50,206 bases of DNA from an uncultured Lachnospiraceae bacterium (GCA_902767135.1 CACXGE010000014.1:1-50206); one strand, 5' to 3'; shown: positions 18,527 through 28,330, counted from the first letter of the stretch. The notes: a model not told the origin generated them from the letters alone. A program made the numbers and translations.

Positions 18527-19894
18527 TTAAAGTGGACTAATTTTTTTCTTAATGGTATCAATGGTACTGCTTAAGGATTCATTTTTTTCTATTTCAGCCT
18601 GAATTTTATCTGCTCCATGAATAATGGTAGTATGGTCACGTCCACCCAAAAACTTACCAATTGTTTTCAGAGAAAAATTACCATTGTCTCTACACAGGTA
18701 CATAACAATCTGTCGAGGCAGGACAATTTCAGACTGTCGTTTGCTTGATAAGATATCATTGGCAGAGACATGGAAATGATCTGCCACAACATCTAAAATA
18801 AGCTGGGGGGTTACCTCCCTAGGGGTATTAGGAGAAATAATATCTCTCAATTCAGTTTCAGCAAGTTCCACCGTAATAGGTTTTTTCTCCAGTTTGTAAA
18901 GGGCAATTAATTTATTTAATGCTCCTTCTAGCTCACGAATATTGGACTTAATATTTGTGGCAATGTATTCAATTACTTTGTCATCAATGTCAAAAGAATC
19001 AACTTCTACTTTTTTCCGCAAAATAGCCATTCTTGTCTCATAGTCAGGCAGTGAAATATCCGCAGTAAGTCCCATCTCGAAGCGGGAACGTAATCTTTCC
19101 TCAAGGGTCTCAATATCTTTAGGCGGCTTATCTGAGGATATAATAATATGTTTTCTTAAACTATGAAGATGGTTAAAAGTGTGGAAAAATTCTTCCTGGG
19201 TACTTTCCTTACCTATAATAAACTGAATATCATCGATTAAAAGAACATCTATATTTCGGTATTTGTCTCGAAATTTACTCATAGATGAACTGTTACCGTT
19301 ACGAATGGACTCAATAAGTTCGTTGGTAAAAGCCTCACTGGTGGTGTACAAAACCTTAGCTTCCGGATTTTTTTCCAAAATGTAATGGGCAATGGAGTGC
19401 ATTAAATGGGTCTTACCCAGCCCAGCTCCTCCATACAAGAACAGGGGATTGTAGATTTCTCCTGGTTCTTCTGCAACAGCCAAGGCTGCAGAGTGAGCAA
19501 ATCGGTTATTGCTGCCGACAATAAACGTATCAAAGGTGTATTTAGGATTCAAATTGGCACGTTCGGCAGCATTTGCAATGGAAAGGGAACCACTTTGTTT
19601 AGGTTCTTCTTTGGTTGAAGATACTTCAATATTTGCCGCATCATCCTCACTCAGAAAGAAAATGTTGTATTCTATGCCTGTAACCTCTGCAATAGAAACA
19701 CGAAGCTGAACCGAAAATTTTCTTTCAATATAACTGATGGCCAGTTCCTTAGGCGTTAAGATATATAAATTATCTCCGTCCAGCTTATAAGGCTTTAATG
19801 GTAAAAGCCAGGTGGTATAGGCAATATTAGACACTTCAAATTCCATTTTTAAAGATTGTAAAATTTCATTCCATTTTTCTTGTAAAAGTTCCAT
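18527..19894 (-). CDS. dnaA: Chromosomal replication initiator DnaA
   Basis: This 455-residue AAA+ initiator binds DnaA boxes and opens the origin. Domain I covers about 1-85. The AAA+ domain has Walker A GGAGLGKTHLMHSI (near 157), Walker B VLLIDDIQFI, and sensor and Arg-finger region RLRSRFEMGL. Domain IV carries the signature GRDHTTIIHG (near 416). Length is normal. The promoter probably includes the extended -10 TGATATACT (minus strand, near 19931-19939), and the ribosome site is TAGGA. DnaA boxes on both sides suggest autoregulation. Confidence 0.98.
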   Translation of the reverse strand: MELLQEKWNEILQSLKMEFEVSNIAYTTWLLPLKPYKLDGDNLYILTPKELAISYIERKFSVQLRVSIAEVTGIEYNIFFLSEDDAANIEVSSTKEEPKQSGSLSIANAAERANLNPKYTFDTFIVGSNNRFAHSAALAVAEEPGEIYNPLFLYGGAGLGKTHLMHSIAHYILEKNPEAKVLYTTSEAFTNELIESIRNGNSSSMSKFRDKYRNIDVLLIDDIQFIIGKESTQEEFFHTFNHLHSLRKHIIISSDKPPKDIETLEERLRSRFEMGLTADISLPDYETRMAILRKKVEVDSFDIDDKVIEYIATNIKSNIRELEGALNKLIALYKLEKKPITVELAETELRDIISPNTPREVTPQLILDVVADHFHVSANDILSSKRQSEIVLPRQIVMYLCRDNGNFSLKTIGKFLGGRDHTTIIHGADKIQAEIEKNESLSSTIDTIKKKISPL

Positions 19895-19930
19895 AAGATA
19901 GTTCCTACTTCCATTTCTTAATAGTTTTCC

Positions 19931-19939
19931 AGTATATCA
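19931..19939 (-). promoter_or_regulatory. Probable dnaA -10 region
   Basis: The minus strand carries TGATATACT, an extended -10 with no clear -35, about 37 bp upstream of the dnaA start. Confidence 0.5.
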
Positions 19940-20546
19940 AAACAACTACCACAAAATTAACTGTTTATGAGTTGCTACAGGTAAAATCTCCTGTGGGAGA
20001 TCTGAATTATGTGAATGAATTTTCCATAATATAAGGAAAACTTCACAGATTAATCTAAAAACAGACGATTTTATCCACAATATCAAAAATAAAAACAATT
20101 CATCTACTCTATATTATACTAAAATAGATGTTTTAGCAATAAAAAACTTTTATAAACATGTGGAAAACGTTGTGAAAAAAAGGTGAGTATGTGTGATTAA
20201 CCAGGGGAAAAACCAATGTTTGGGAGAATGGATGAGGTTTTAGTTAAAGTTAATGTGTATAACTAAAAAAATAATATCAACATGCGAAAGAGTGGATAAA
20301 ATCAAGAAAAAAACTTCAGAAAAAGCCAGTATTAACCTAAAATACAGAAGTTATCCACAAATTGTGCACAAAATGTGGATAAAGTGGATAGTTATGTTCA
20401 CACTGAATAAAAAATCGCCTCCAAAAGCGCTTAAAATCACAAATCCACATCATTAAAATCACAGGATGTGGAAAGTTTATAAATTTAGGATGTAATGAAG
20501 TTTTTGGGTAATTTATAAAAATACAGAAAAAAAATCAAGGATTTAC
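19940..20546. other. Origin of replication (oriC) DnaA-box region
   Basis: Exact DnaA boxes (TTATNCACA or reverse) lie at 20071-20079 (+), 20254-20262 (-), 20351-20359 (+) and 20374-20382 (-). Near matches include TGTGGAAAA (near 20159) and AGTGGATAA (near 20290). An AT-rich tract at about 20095-20160 is a candidate unwinding element. CCACATC and GATGTGG form an inverted repeat near 20450-20475. Gene direction diverges here (dnaA left, rpmH right). No protein-coding gene is visible. Confidence 0.9.
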
Positions 20547-20575
20547 TTGACTTAGGTAAAGGTTATGAATATAAT
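20547..20575 (+). promoter_or_regulatory. rpmH promoter
   Basis: TTGACT (20547-20552), a 17-nt spacer and a perfect TATAAT (20570-20575) lie 41 bp upstream of the rpmH ATG. Confidence 0.85.
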
Positions 20576-20616
20576 GGGAGTGATGTTTTTTAACAAGATA
20601 AGGAGGTGCAATCAAG

Positions 20617-20751
20617 ATGAAAATGACATTTCAGCCAAAGAAGAGATCAAGAAGTAAAGTTCATGGTTTCAGAAGCAGAATGAGTACACCAGGCGGAAGA
20701 AAAGTTTTAGCTGCTAGAAGAGCAAAGGGAAGAAAGAAGTTATCAGCATAG
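20617..20751 (+). CDS. rpmH: 50S ribosomal protein L34
   Basis: This 44-residue, very basic protein starts [18 protein letters not shown] and continues with the conserved [15 protein letters not shown] and a KGRKKLSA end. It sits on the large ribosomal subunit near the exit region. AAGGAGG lies 9 nt before the ATG, and the strong promoter at 20547-20575 precedes it. It is the first gene right of oriC, as in most Firmicutes, and is followed by a hairpin and then rnpA. Confidence 0.98.
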   Translation: MKMTFQPKKRSRSKVHGFRSRMSTPGGRKVLAARRAKGRKKLSA

Positions 20752-20775
20752 GCCGCATTTTCATGTGGTCTTTTC
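20750..20775 (+). terminator. Attenuator-like hairpin between rpmH and rnpA
   Basis: GGCCGCAT pairs with ATGTGGTC around TTTC and is followed by TTTTCTT. It starts at the rpmH stop. It probably lets abundant rpmH mRNA end while some transcription continues into rnpA. Confidence 0.65.
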
Positions 20776-20811
20776 TTCTATATACAATATCAATCAGAAA
20801 GGACCACGAAA

Positions 20812-21171
20812 ATGTTGTATTCAGAATCTTTAAAAAAAAGAAAAGATTTCCAGATTGTATACAGTAAAGGAGTTTCCTTTGCAAATAAATATCTGGTTAT
20901 GTATAAGTATAAAAATCATCTGGAAAAAAACAGAGTAGGAATTTCGGTAAGCAAAAAAGTGGGAAACAGTGTGGTAAGACACCGGCTGACAAGATTAGTC
21001 AGAGAAAGTTACCGTTTAAATGAAAAAGAATTTGAAAAAGGGTACGATTATGTAGTAGTCGTAAGAATCAGTGCAAAAAACATCACATACGCTGACATGG
21101 AAAGTGCATTACTTCACGTAAACAAATTACACTTAAAGGCACTAAGAAAAAAGGAAGAAAGGTCAGAGTAA
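20812..21171 (+). CDS. rnpA: Ribonuclease P protein component
   Basis: This 119-residue basic protein assists the catalytic RNA in removing tRNA 5' leaders. The RNP motif KNRVGISVSKKVGNSVVRHR, followed by LTRLVRESYRLNE, is complete. The start MLYSESLKKRKDFQIVYSKG is typical. Its position directly after rpmH and before yidD is conserved across bacteria. GAAAGGA precedes the ATG. The RNA subunit gene (rnpB) is not in this window. Confidence 0.97.
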   Translation: MLYSESLKKRKDFQIVYSKGVSFANKYLVMYKYKNHLEKNRVGISVSKKVGNSVVRHRLTRLVRESYRLNEKEFEKGYDYVVVVRISAKNITYADMESALLHVNKLHLKALRKKEERSE

Positions 21172-21186
21172 ATTTATATTAAAATT

Positions 21187-21396
21187 ATGAAAAAAATATT
21201 AATCTATTTGATTAAATTATATAGAAAATATCTTTCACCAATGAAAAGAGTAAAGTGTCCCTATTGCCCCACCTGTTCACAGTATGGGTTGGAGGCTATT
21301 ACGAAACATGGGGCAGTTAAAGGTGGATTGCTGACAGTGTGGAGAATTGCCAGGTGCAATCCATTTTCAAAAGGAGGATACGATCCAGTTCCATAG
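21187..21396 (+). CDS. yidD: Membrane protein insertion efficiency factor YidD
   Basis: This 69-residue protein has the complete YidD signature: [20 protein letters not shown], then [15 protein letters not shown], and [17 protein letters not shown]. Three Cys residues ([10 protein letters not shown]) and the CNPF/GGxDPVP end are diagnostic. YidD is a peripheral, amphipathic inner-membrane protein that aids YidC-mediated insertion. It lies between rnpA (15 bp) and yidC (9 bp) and is part of the same transcript. Confidence 0.96.
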   Translation: MKKILIYLIKLYRKYLSPMKRVKCPYCPTCSQYGLEAITKHGAVKGGLLTVWRIARCNPFSKGGYDPVP

Positions 21397-21405
21397 AAGG
21401 AGGAA

Positions 21406-22677
21406 ATGAGTTTGACATTTATTTTATTGACGAAAAATACCACTCCCATTATAGGACAAGCAGCCTGGATTCTGGGCCAGTTGATGAATGGTATTTTTGA
21501 AGTATTGTATAAGATTGGTATTCCTAATATAGGTTTATCAATTATTCTTTTTACGGTGATAATTTATCTATTGATGATACCGTTGACGGTGAAGCAGCAA
21601 AAATATTCCCGTTTATCTTCACGTATGACCCCTGAGATTCAGGCAATCCAGAAAAAATATGCCAATAAACGTGATGAACAGTCTATGATGAAGATGAACC
21701 AGGAGACAAAAGCTGTATATGCAAAGTATGGTACATCACCCACCGGAAGTTGTGGTCAGTTGTTGATCACTTTACCAATTATGTATGGATTATACCGTGT
21801 AATTTATAATATGCCTGCATATGTTACAAAAATTAAATTTGTATATGAAGGCTTTGTAACAAAACTGATGGCAACAGATGGTGCAGCAAAATATATACAG
21901 GAAGTTGGCTCAACGAAGGGATTTGCCAAGTCTGATTATACATTGTCAAATACCTTTATTGATGTGTTATATAAGTTTAATGATAGTGAATGGGCGGTAT
22001 TGGCGGAAAAGTTTCCAAGTTTATCAGGGGATATAGCCAGTGTGACAGATAAGTTAGAAGAGTATAACACATTTATGGGAATAAATATTGGAAATTCTCC
22101 ATCAAGTATTGTGGGTCAGGCAATCAGTACGGGAACCTATACATTATTGATTGCGGCCATTGCTGTACCGGTACTTGCTGCATTGACTCAGTGGATTAAT
22201 TTTAAACTGATGCCACAGCCTGAAATGAATAATAAAGACAATGAACCTAACCCAATGATGCAGTCTATGAAGATGATGAATGTTACCATGCCGGTAATGT
22301 CTGCAGTTATGTGTTACAGTATGCCACTTGGATTAGGCTTGTACTGGATTGCAGGACCTGTGATTCGTTCTATTATCCAGTATTTTACAAATAAGCATCT
22401 TGATAAGGTTGACTTCGATGAGGTAATCCGTAAGAATGTGGAAAAGGCAGGTAAGAAAGCACAAAAGCCTGGTTTGATGGAAAGGGCTATGGCTGAAGCT
22501 GCAAAAATGAACGAACAGACAAATGGAAATGAAAAAAAACAAGGTATGAGTCAGGCGGAAAAAGAGGAAAAACAGAAAAAAGCAAATGAATATTATAAGA
22601 ATGCATCGATGAAACCAGACAGCATTGCAGCAAAAGCAAATATGGTTAGAAAGTATAACGAAAAAAATAAAAAGTAG
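21406..22677 (+). CDS. yidC: Membrane protein insertase YidC/OxaI
   Basis: This 423-residue insertase folds and inserts membrane proteins with or without SecYEG. It has the Gram-positive topology of five membrane segments: an N-terminal hydrophobic helix, IGLSIILFTVIIYLLMIPLT, CGQLLITLPIMYGLYRVIYN, TYTLLIAAIAVPVLAALT, and the last at about 300-330 (MPVMSAVMCYSMPLGLGLYW). A long charged cytoplasmic tail follows, rich in K, E and Q (KKQGMSQAEKEEKQKKANEY). No lipobox Cys follows the N-terminal segment, unlike B. subtilis SpoIIIJ. The start may be the TTG at 21412 rather than the ATG at 21406, because GGAGG is only 2 nt from the ATG but 8 nt from the TTG. Confidence 0.95.
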   Translation: MSLTFILLTKNTTPIIGQAAWILGQLMNGIFEVLYKIGIPNIGLSIILFTVIIYLLMIPLTVKQQKYSRLSSRMTPEIQAIQKKYANKRDEQSMMKMNQETKAVYAKYGTSPTGSCGQLLITLPIMYGLYRVIYNMPAYVTKIKFVYEGFVTKLMATDGAAKYIQEVGSTKGFAKSDYTLSNTFIDVLYKFNDSEWAVLAEKFPSLSGDIASVTDKLEEYNTFMGINIGNSPSSIVGQAISTGTYTLLIAAIAVPVLAALTQWINFKLMPQPEMNNKDNEPNPMMQSMKMMNVTMPVMSAVMCYSMPLGLGLYWIAGPVIRSIIQYFTNKHLDKVDFDEVIRKNVEKAGKKAQKPGLMERAMAEAAKMNEQTNGNEKKQGMSQAEKEEKQKKANEYYKNASMKPDSIAAKANMVRKYNEKNKK

Positions 22678-22689
22678 GGGGAATTGCAA

Positions 22690-23316
22690 ATGGAATATAT
22701 TGAGTTTACAGCAAAAACAGTAGAGGATGCGATTGTGCAGGCAGCTCTTCATTTTGAAGTAAGCAGTGAAATGTTGGATGTAGAAGTGATTGAAAAGGGG
22801 AGTACAGGTTTTTTAGGTATTAATAGTAAAAAAGCGGTAATTAAGGCAAAAAAGAAAGAAACCGTGGAAGATAAGGTTCGGGACTTTATAAGTGATGTAT
22901 GTAAGACTATGAATCTCGAAGTCGAGATGATATCAAATTATGATGAAAATACCAAAGATATGGAGATAGAATTAAAGGGACCCGAGATGGGAGTTCTGAT
23001 TGGCAAGAGAGGAAAGACTTTAGATGCACTTCAGGATTTGGCTCGTATTGTGGCAAACAAGGGTACTGAAGACTATGTTCGGGTAAAAATTGATACTGAA
23101 AATTACAGAAAGCGCAGAAGAGATACCATTGAAAATCTTGCAAAAAATATTGCGCATAAGGTGAAAAAAACAAGAAAAAGTGTTTCCTTAGAGGCAATGA
23201 ATGCATATGAAAGAAGAATCATTCATTCTGTTCTACAAAATGATAAGTATGTAACTACTTACAGTGAGGGAGAAGAACCATACAGACATGTAGTGGTAGC
23301 ATTGAAAAAATCGTAA
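22690..23316 (+). CDS. jag: RNA-binding protein Jag/KhpB
   Basis: This 208-residue protein has a Jag N-terminal domain (about 1-50, with VEVIEKGSTGFLGINSKKA), a KH domain with the GxxG loop IGKRGKTLDALQ, and a C-terminal R3H domain (NAYERRIIHSVLQ). In Firmicutes KhpB partners with KhpA and influences cell elongation and RNA metabolism. It follows yidC, as in most Gram-positives, where it was named SpoIIIJ-associated. The ATG at 22690 was chosen because AGGGGGA lies 8 nt upstream. An in-frame TTG at 22684 is closer to that site. It ends the rpmH transcript just before a strong terminator. Confidence 0.95.
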   Translation: MEYIEFTAKTVEDAIVQAALHFEVSSEMLDVEVIEKGSTGFLGINSKKAVIKAKKKETVEDKVRDFISDVCKTMNLEVEMISNYDENTKDMEIELKGPEMGVLIGKRGKTLDALQDLARIVANKGTEDYVRVKIDTENYRKRRRDTIENLAKNIAHKVKKTRKSVSLEAMNAYERRIIHSVLQNDKYVTTYSEGEEPYRHVVVALKKS

Positions 23317-23328
23317 AATCGTAAAATA

Positions 23329-23370
23329 AAAAAATACACTTAAAATCTTAGTATTTTAAGTGTATTTTTT
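23329..23370. terminator. Bidirectional terminator between jag and mtnN
   Basis: AAAAATACACTTAAAAT (23330-23346) pairs with ATTTTAAGTGTATTTTT (23353-23369). A/T runs on both sides serve the convergent genes. Confidence 0.92.
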
Positions 23371-23377
23371 TCAAGTA

Positions 23378-24079
23378 CTAATTTATATTTTGTAAGATTC
23401 CATTGACTAAATTTACAGAGTGAGCAATGGCCTTCTTTTCAAAACTTGGATAATCTTCCGTTGCAGAATCATCTGCTTTATCAGAGATTGCCCGTAGAAT
23501 AACAAAGGGTATGTTATTGAGGTAAGCAGTCTGGGCAATAGCAGCTCCCTCCATTTCGGTACAAAATCCCTGGAAATTTTCTATAATATGTGCTTTTACA
23601 GTCTTATCAGAAATGAACTGGTCACCACTGACAATGCGACCTACGTGGGTTTCAATTTCAGGGTTTACCTGATGGCATACTTTACCTGCAATGTCAATTA
23701 GAGTTTTATCAGCAGTAAAGGAGAGTACTTCCATACGTGGAATCTGTCCTAAGGGATAGCCAAATCCGGTTGCATCCATATCATGATGTAAAACATCAGA
23801 AGATATGACAATGTCTCCAATATTTATTTTGGAGTTCAAAGAACCCGCAATACCAGTATTGATTATGGCGTTTACATTATAAATTCCGGCAAGGATTTCG
23901 GCGCAGACGGCCGCATTCACTTTTCCGATACCGCTACGAACAACTACAACATCTTTTCCCTGAAGTGTTCCCTCAAAAAATTCCATAGATGCTAAAGTTT
24001 TGGTGGAAGTTACTGTCATGTCTTTTTTTAAAGCAGCAACTTCTTCATCCATGGCACCGATAATACCTATTTTGTTCAT
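23378..24079 (-). CDS. mtnN: 5'-methylthioadenosine/S-adenosylhomocysteine nucleosidase
   Basis: This 233-residue enzyme cleaves adenine from MTA and SAH, recycling SAM by-products and feeding autoinducer-2 chemistry. The start MNKIGIIGAMDEEVAAL is the family hallmark. Active-site segments are VVVRSGIGKVNAAVCAEIL, the TGIAGSL loop, FCTEMEGAAIAQTAY with the Met-Glu pair that binds ribose, and ISDKADDSA with the catalytic Asp. The start was set at the ATG ending at 24079, where GAGAGG lies 7 nt upstream. The open frame extends 36 codons further but without family similarity. It runs against the plus-strand genes around it. Confidence 0.95.
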   Translation of the reverse strand: MNKIGIIGAMDEEVAALKKDMTVTSTKTLASMEFFEGTLQGKDVVVVRSGIGKVNAAVCAEILAGIYNVNAIINTGIAGSLNSKINIGDIVISSDVLHHDMDATGFGYPLGQIPRMEVLSFTADKTLIDIAGKVCHQVNPEIETHVGRIVSGDQFISDKTVKAHIIENFQGFCTEMEGAAIAQTAYLNNIPFVILRAISDKADDSATEDYPSFEKKAIAHSVNLVNGILQNIN

Positions 24080-24199
24080 TTTGTAACCTCTCTTTTCATT
24101 TATTTTTTCGCATCTATTCTGTGATAATGAACAGATACGCATTTCAAAGCTAGAAATCATTATATCGTATTTGCACTGGTGAGACAAGATATTATTTTT

Positions 24200-24213
24200 A
24201 TACCAATCGGTAT
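24200..24213. promoter_or_regulatory. Candidate operator upstream of mnmE
   Basis: ATACC-aatc-GGTAT is a perfect 5-bp inverted repeat with a 4-bp spacer, 14 bp upstream of the mnmE -35. This shape fits TetR-family sites. No cognate regulator is nearby. Confidence 0.35.
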
Positions 24214-24226
24214 AGAACTTTTTTCG

Positions 24227-24255
24227 TTGAGAAAAAGAAAAGAGTCTGATATAAT
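24227..24255 (+). promoter_or_regulatory. mnmE promoter
   Basis: TTGAGA (24227-24232), a 17-nt spacer and a perfect TATAAT (24250-24255) lie 60 bp before the mnmE ATG. Confidence 0.85.
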
Positions 24256-24314
24256 AAAAAGTTAGTGTAGTTATTATTTTAGGTTAGTATTTCATCAAGT
24301 AAAGAGGATTTTTT

Positions 24315-25682
24315 ATGAATACAAATACAATTGCAGCCATTGCAACGGGCATGACAAACTCCGGGATTGGTATGGTAAGAATTTCCGGGGAGAATGCTTT
24401 AGAAGTTATAGATAGAATTTATAGGGGAAAACATAAGCTATCCACCCAGGAAAGTCATACCATACATTATGGACATATTTATGATGAAGAGCAATTGGTA
24501 GACGAGGTGTTAGTCTCTATTATGCGTGCACCGAAAACCTATACCGGAGAAGATACGGTAGAAATCAATTGTCATGGTGGAATGTTAGTGGTGCAGAAGG
24601 TTTTAGAAACCGTGTTGAAAAATGGAGCACAGATGGCAGAACCAGGAGAATTTTCCAAAAGAGCCTTTTTAAATGGAAAAATGGATTTATCAAAGGCTGA
24701 GGCCGTGATGGATTTAATTCATGCAAAGTCAGAATATGCCTATAAAAATTCTCTGAATCAATTATCCGGGGGATTAAAGAAAAAAATCAAGGAATGCCGT
24801 GAAAAGGTATTGTATGAGATTGCATTTATTGAGTCTGCCCTAGATGATCCGGAACATATTTCACTGGAAGGATACAATGAAAAATTAATTCAGATTACAA
24901 GACAGTTACAGGAAAAAATCGTCTCCATGCTTGCTTCTTTTGAAAATGGAAGAATCATGAAAGAGGGGATTAAGACAGTTATAGTGGGAAAACCAAATGC
25001 TGGAAAGTCCTCATTACTGAATATGCTTCTAGGGGAAGAGAGAGCCATTGTAACAGATATTGAGGGAACCACAAGAGATGTGTTAGAGGAAAGTGTGAAT
25101 CTTGGTGGAATTAAGCTGTTGCTTATGGATACTGCAGGGATAAGAAAGACAAAGGATACCGTGGAAAAGATTGGAGTAGAACGGGCAAGAACTTACGCAA
25201 AAGATGCAGATTTTGTGCTATATGTAGTAGATGGCACCAAACCATTAGATGAAAATGATTTGGAAATCTGTGAAATTCTAAAAGAAAAAAAATCCTTATG
25301 TCTGTTAAATAAAATGGATTTACAAATGGTGATAGATGAAGCAGAAATGAAAAAACATACCCAGGGTGAAGTTTTATCTATCTCAGCAAAAGAAGGAATT
25401 GGGATGGATACTCTGGCAAAAAAAATCAAGGAGTATTTTTTCAAAAAAGAGATTGATTTTAATGATGATATATATATCACAAATGTAAGACATAAGAATT
25501 TACTGGAACAGGCATACGAAAGTATGAAACAGGTAGAACAAAGTATACAAGATCAAATGCCGGAAGATTTTTATTCCATTGATTTAATGAGTGCATATAC
25601 ATTCTTAGGATATATTTTAGGTGAAGAAGTAGAAGATGATTTGGTAGAAGAAATTTTCTCAAAATTCTGTATGGGAAAATAA
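24315..25682 (+). CDS. mnmE: tRNA uridine-5-carboxymethylaminomethyl modification GTPase MnmE
   Basis: This 455-residue GTPase works with MnmG to modify U34 of certain tRNAs. The N-terminal folate-binding domain starts [20 protein letters not shown]. The G domain has [12 protein letters not shown] (G1), EGTTRD (G2), [13 protein letters not shown] (G3) and NKMD (G4). The C-terminus ends CMGK, the family's essential CxGK motif. Length is standard. RBS and ATG are clear (AGAGGA, 8 nt). It precedes mnmG by 14 bp, so the two partners are co-expressed. Confidence 0.98.
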   Translation: MNTNTIAAIATGMTNSGIGMVRISGENALEVIDRIYRGKHKLSTQESHTIHYGHIYDEEQLVDEVLVSIMRAPKTYTGEDTVEINCHGGMLVVQKVLETVLKNGAQMAEPGEFSKRAFLNGKMDLSKAEAVMDLIHAKSEYAYKNSLNQLSGGLKKKIKECREKVLYEIAFIESALDDPEHISLEGYNEKLIQITRQLQEKIVSMLASFENGRIMKEGIKTVIVGKPNAGKSSLLNMLLGEERAIVTDIEGTTRDVLEESVNLGGIKLLLMDTAGIRKTKDTVEKIGVERARTYAKDADFVLYVVDGTKPLDENDLEICEILKEKKSLCLLNKMDLQMVIDEAEMKKHTQGEVLSISAKEGIGMDTLAKKIKEYFFKKEIDFNDDIYITNVRHKNLLEQAYESMKQVEQSIQDQMPEDFYSIDLMSAYTFLGYILGEEVEDDLVEEIFSKFCMGK

Positions 25683-25696
25683 TAAGGAGAAGAAAA

Positions 25697-27574
25697 ATGT
25701 CGGTAAAAATGTTAAAAAAGACATATGATGTGGTAGTAGTGGGAGCAGGACATGCAGGCTGTGAGGCAGCACTGGCAGCAGCTAGAATGGGACTGGAAAC
25801 AATTATTTTTACAGTTAGCGTAGACAGTATTGCGTTAATGCCATGTAATCCAAATATTGGTGGAAGCTCTAAGGGACATTTGGTGAGAGAAATTGATGCC
25901 CTGGGTGGTGAAATGGGAAAAAACATTGATAAAACCTTTTTGCAGTCAAAAATGTTGAATGTGTCTAAAGGTCCGGCAGTTCATTCTCTACGGGCACAGG
26001 CAGATAAGGCAGAGTATTCTAAGAGTATGAGAGAAGTATTGCAAAATCAGGAGCACCTTACCATCAAACAGGGAGAAATAACAGACATTATTGTAGAAGA
26101 TGGCATATTAAAAGGCGTAAAGAGCTATACAGGAACCATATATGAATGTAAGGCTGCAATTCTGTGTACCGGGACTTATTTAAGAGCCAGATGCCTTACC
26201 GGGGAAAATATTACCCATACAGGTCCAAATGGTTTGCAGGCGGCAAATCATTTGACGGACTCCCTAAAAGAAAACGGAGTAGAAATGTTTCGGTTTAAAA
26301 CGGGAACACCAGCCAGAATGGATGGCAATTCCATAGATTTTCAGAAAATGGAGCCACAATTTGGGGATGAGAGAATTACACCTTTTTCTTTTTCTACAAA
26401 TCCGGAGGATATACAAAAAGAGCAGATTCAATGCTTTTTGACATATACCAATGAAGACACCCATAACATTATTCGGAATAACTTAGACCGCTCGCCAATC
26501 TATGCAGGTATTATTGAGGGGACGGGTCCAAGGTACTGTCCTTCCATTGAAGATAAGGTAGTAAAGTTTGCAGATAAAAACAGACATCAGGTCTTTTTAG
26601 AGCCAGAAGGTTTGTCTACCAACGAGTGGTATGTAGGAGGTATGTCAAGCTCTCTTCCAGAGGATGTGCAGGAGGAAATGTATCATACCGTTCCAGGATT
26701 GGAACATGCCAAAATTGTAAGAAATGCCTATGCTATTGAATATGATTGTATCAATGCAAGGCAGTTGAATCCAACTTTGGAATTCAAAAAAATCAAGGGA
26801 CTCTTTAGCGGTGGACAGTTTAATGGAAGCTCTGGATATGAGGAAGCTGCCGCTCAGGGATTAATCGCCGGAATTAACGCAGCATTAAAAACTCTGGGCC
26901 GTGAAATGATTGTGTTAGACCGTTCAGAAGCTTATATGGGGGTTTTAATTGATGACCTGGTTACTAAGGAAAACAGAGAGCCTTATCGTATGATGACCTC
27001 AAGAGCAGAATACCGTTTATTACTAAGACAGGATAATGCAGATATGCGTCTGTCCGAACTTGGATATGAAATCGGATTGATTTCTAAAGACCAGTATGAG
27101 CTTTTAATGAAACGGAAAAAAGAGATTGAAAAAGAAATAGAGCGATTGGAACATACCAATGTGGGAGCAAATGAGAAAGTACAGTCATTGCTTCGTGAAC
27201 ATAACAGTACAGAATTAAAGTCTGGTACTACATTGGCAGAACTGATTCGTAGACCGGAATTAAATTACAATATATTAGCTCCCATTGATTCAGAAAGAAC
27301 CAACACAGATTATCGTGTGGCGGAACAGACAAATATATCCATTAAATACAAAGGGTATATTGACAGACAGAAAAAACAGGTAGAACAGTATAAGAAGCTG
27401 GAAAATAAAAAAATTCCTGAAAATTTTGACTATGATAAGGTAGGAAGCTTAAGAATAGAGGCAAGACAAAAGTTAAAGGAATTTATGCCGGTATCCATCG
27501 GACAGGCATCCAGAATTTCAGGAGTCTCCCCCGCAGATATCTCTGTATTGTTAATATATTTATCACAAAAGTAG
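25697..27574 (+). CDS. mnmG: tRNA uridine-5-carboxymethylaminomethyl modification enzyme MnmG (GidA)
   Basis: This 625-residue FAD enzyme forms the MnmEG complex. The FAD-binding Rossmann motif is [21 protein letters not shown]. Conserved segments [30 protein letters not shown] and [20 protein letters not shown] are present, and the C-terminal helical domain ends [20 protein letters not shown]. Length is full. AAGGAG lies 7 nt before the ATG. It is followed 10 bp later by rsmG. Confidence 0.98.
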   Translation: MSVKMLKKTYDVVVVGAGHAGCEAALAAARMGLETIIFTVSVDSIALMPCNPNIGGSSKGHLVREIDALGGEMGKNIDKTFLQSKMLNVSKGPAVHSLRAQADKAEYSKSMREVLQNQEHLTIKQGEITDIIVEDGILKGVKSYTGTIYECKAAILCTGTYLRARCLTGENITHTGPNGLQAANHLTDSLKENGVEMFRFKTGTPARMDGNSIDFQKMEPQFGDERITPFSFSTNPEDIQKEQIQCFLTYTNEDTHNIIRNNLDRSPIYAGIIEGTGPRYCPSIEDKVVKFADKNRHQVFLEPEGLSTNEWYVGGMSSSLPEDVQEEMYHTVPGLEHAKIVRNAYAIEYDCINARQLNPTLEFKKIKGLFSGGQFNGSSGYEEAAAQGLIAGINAALKTLGREMIVLDRSEAYMGVLIDDLVTKENREPYRMMTSRAEYRLLLRQDNADMRLSELGYEIGLISKDQYELLMKRKKEIEKEIERLEHTNVGANEKVQSLLREHNSTELKSGTTLAELIRRPELNYNILAPIDSERTNTDYRVAEQTNISIKYKGYIDRQKKQVEQYKKLENKKIPENFDYDKVGSLRIEARQKLKEFMPVSIGQASRISGVSPADISVLLIYLSQK

Positions 27575-27584
27575 AAGGAGAATT

Positions 27585-28316
27585 ATGGAAAAATATAATA
27601 CAATATCTTTTGAAAAAGGATTGCAACAATTAGATTTGGAATTGTCACCAAAACAGATAGATCAGTTTTTGAAATTTTATGAGCTTTTAATTGAGTGGAA
27701 TAAGGTGATGAACTTAACAGGAATCACAGAGTTTGAGGAAGTGATAAGCAAACATTTTTTAGACAGCCTGTTGTTAGTCAAGGCCTACGATATGAGTAAG
27801 GTAAAAAGCATAATAGATGTGGGGACAGGAGCAGGATTTCCAGGAATCCCATTAAAAATTGCTTTTCCACAAATAAAGTTTGTATTAATGGATTCTTTGG
27901 GGAAAAGGATCAAATTTTTGCAGCAGGTTGTGGATAACTTACAATTAGATGGTATTGAACTGGTTCACAGCAGAGCAGAGGATTTGGCAAAGAATAAAGA
28001 ATATCGGGAAAACTTTGATTTAGCAGTTTCCAGGGCGGTAGCAAACCTTTCTTCTCTTTCTGAATATTGTATTCCTTTTGTAAGGATTGGCGGAGCGTTT
28101 GTTCCATATAAGTCAGACAGTGCCATGATTCAGGAAGAAGTAAGCGCAGCAACAAAGGCAATCGGAATTTTAGGCGGAGAATTAAAAGAATGCAAGGAAG
28201 TGTTACTTCCTGACACAGAGATTAAGCGAAGCTTTATCATGATAGATAAGAAAAAAAGTACAAAAAAGCAGTTTCCTAGAAAGGCAGGAATGCCAACAAA
28301 AGAGCCGTTGGCATAA
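27585..28316 (+). CDS. rsmG: 16S rRNA (guanine527-N7)-methyltransferase
   Basis: This 243-residue SAM-dependent enzyme methylates G527 of 16S rRNA. Loss in other species gives low-level streptomycin resistance. The N-terminal helix pair contains WNKVMNLTGITEFEEVISKH, the SAM motif is DVGTGAGFPGIPLKI, and FDLAVSRAVANLSSLSEYC with the proximal basic tail is also visible. The C-terminus is basic (KKKSTKKQFPRKAGMPTKEP), as in Firmicute RsmG. It ends the mnmE-mnmG-rsmG transcript before a terminator-like repeat. Confidence 0.97.
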   Translation: MEKYNTISFEKGLQQLDLELSPKQIDQFLKFYELLIEWNKVMNLTGITEFEEVISKHFLDSLLLVKAYDMSKVKSIIDVGTGAGFPGIPLKIAFPQIKFVLMDSLGKRIKFLQQVVDNLQLDGIELVHSRAEDLAKNKEYRENFDLAVSRAVANLSSLSEYCIPFVRIGGAFVPYKSDSAMIQEEVSAATKAIGILGGELKECKEVLLPDTEIKRSFIMIDKKKSTKKQFPRKAGMPTKEPLA

Positions 28317-28330
28317 AAAGAAAAAAGGGA

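Noticed and set aside
24080..24187. 36-codon N-terminal extension of mtnN
   Set aside because: It has no similarity to the family, whose members start MNKIGIIGAMDEE. A proper ribosome site precedes that ATG.
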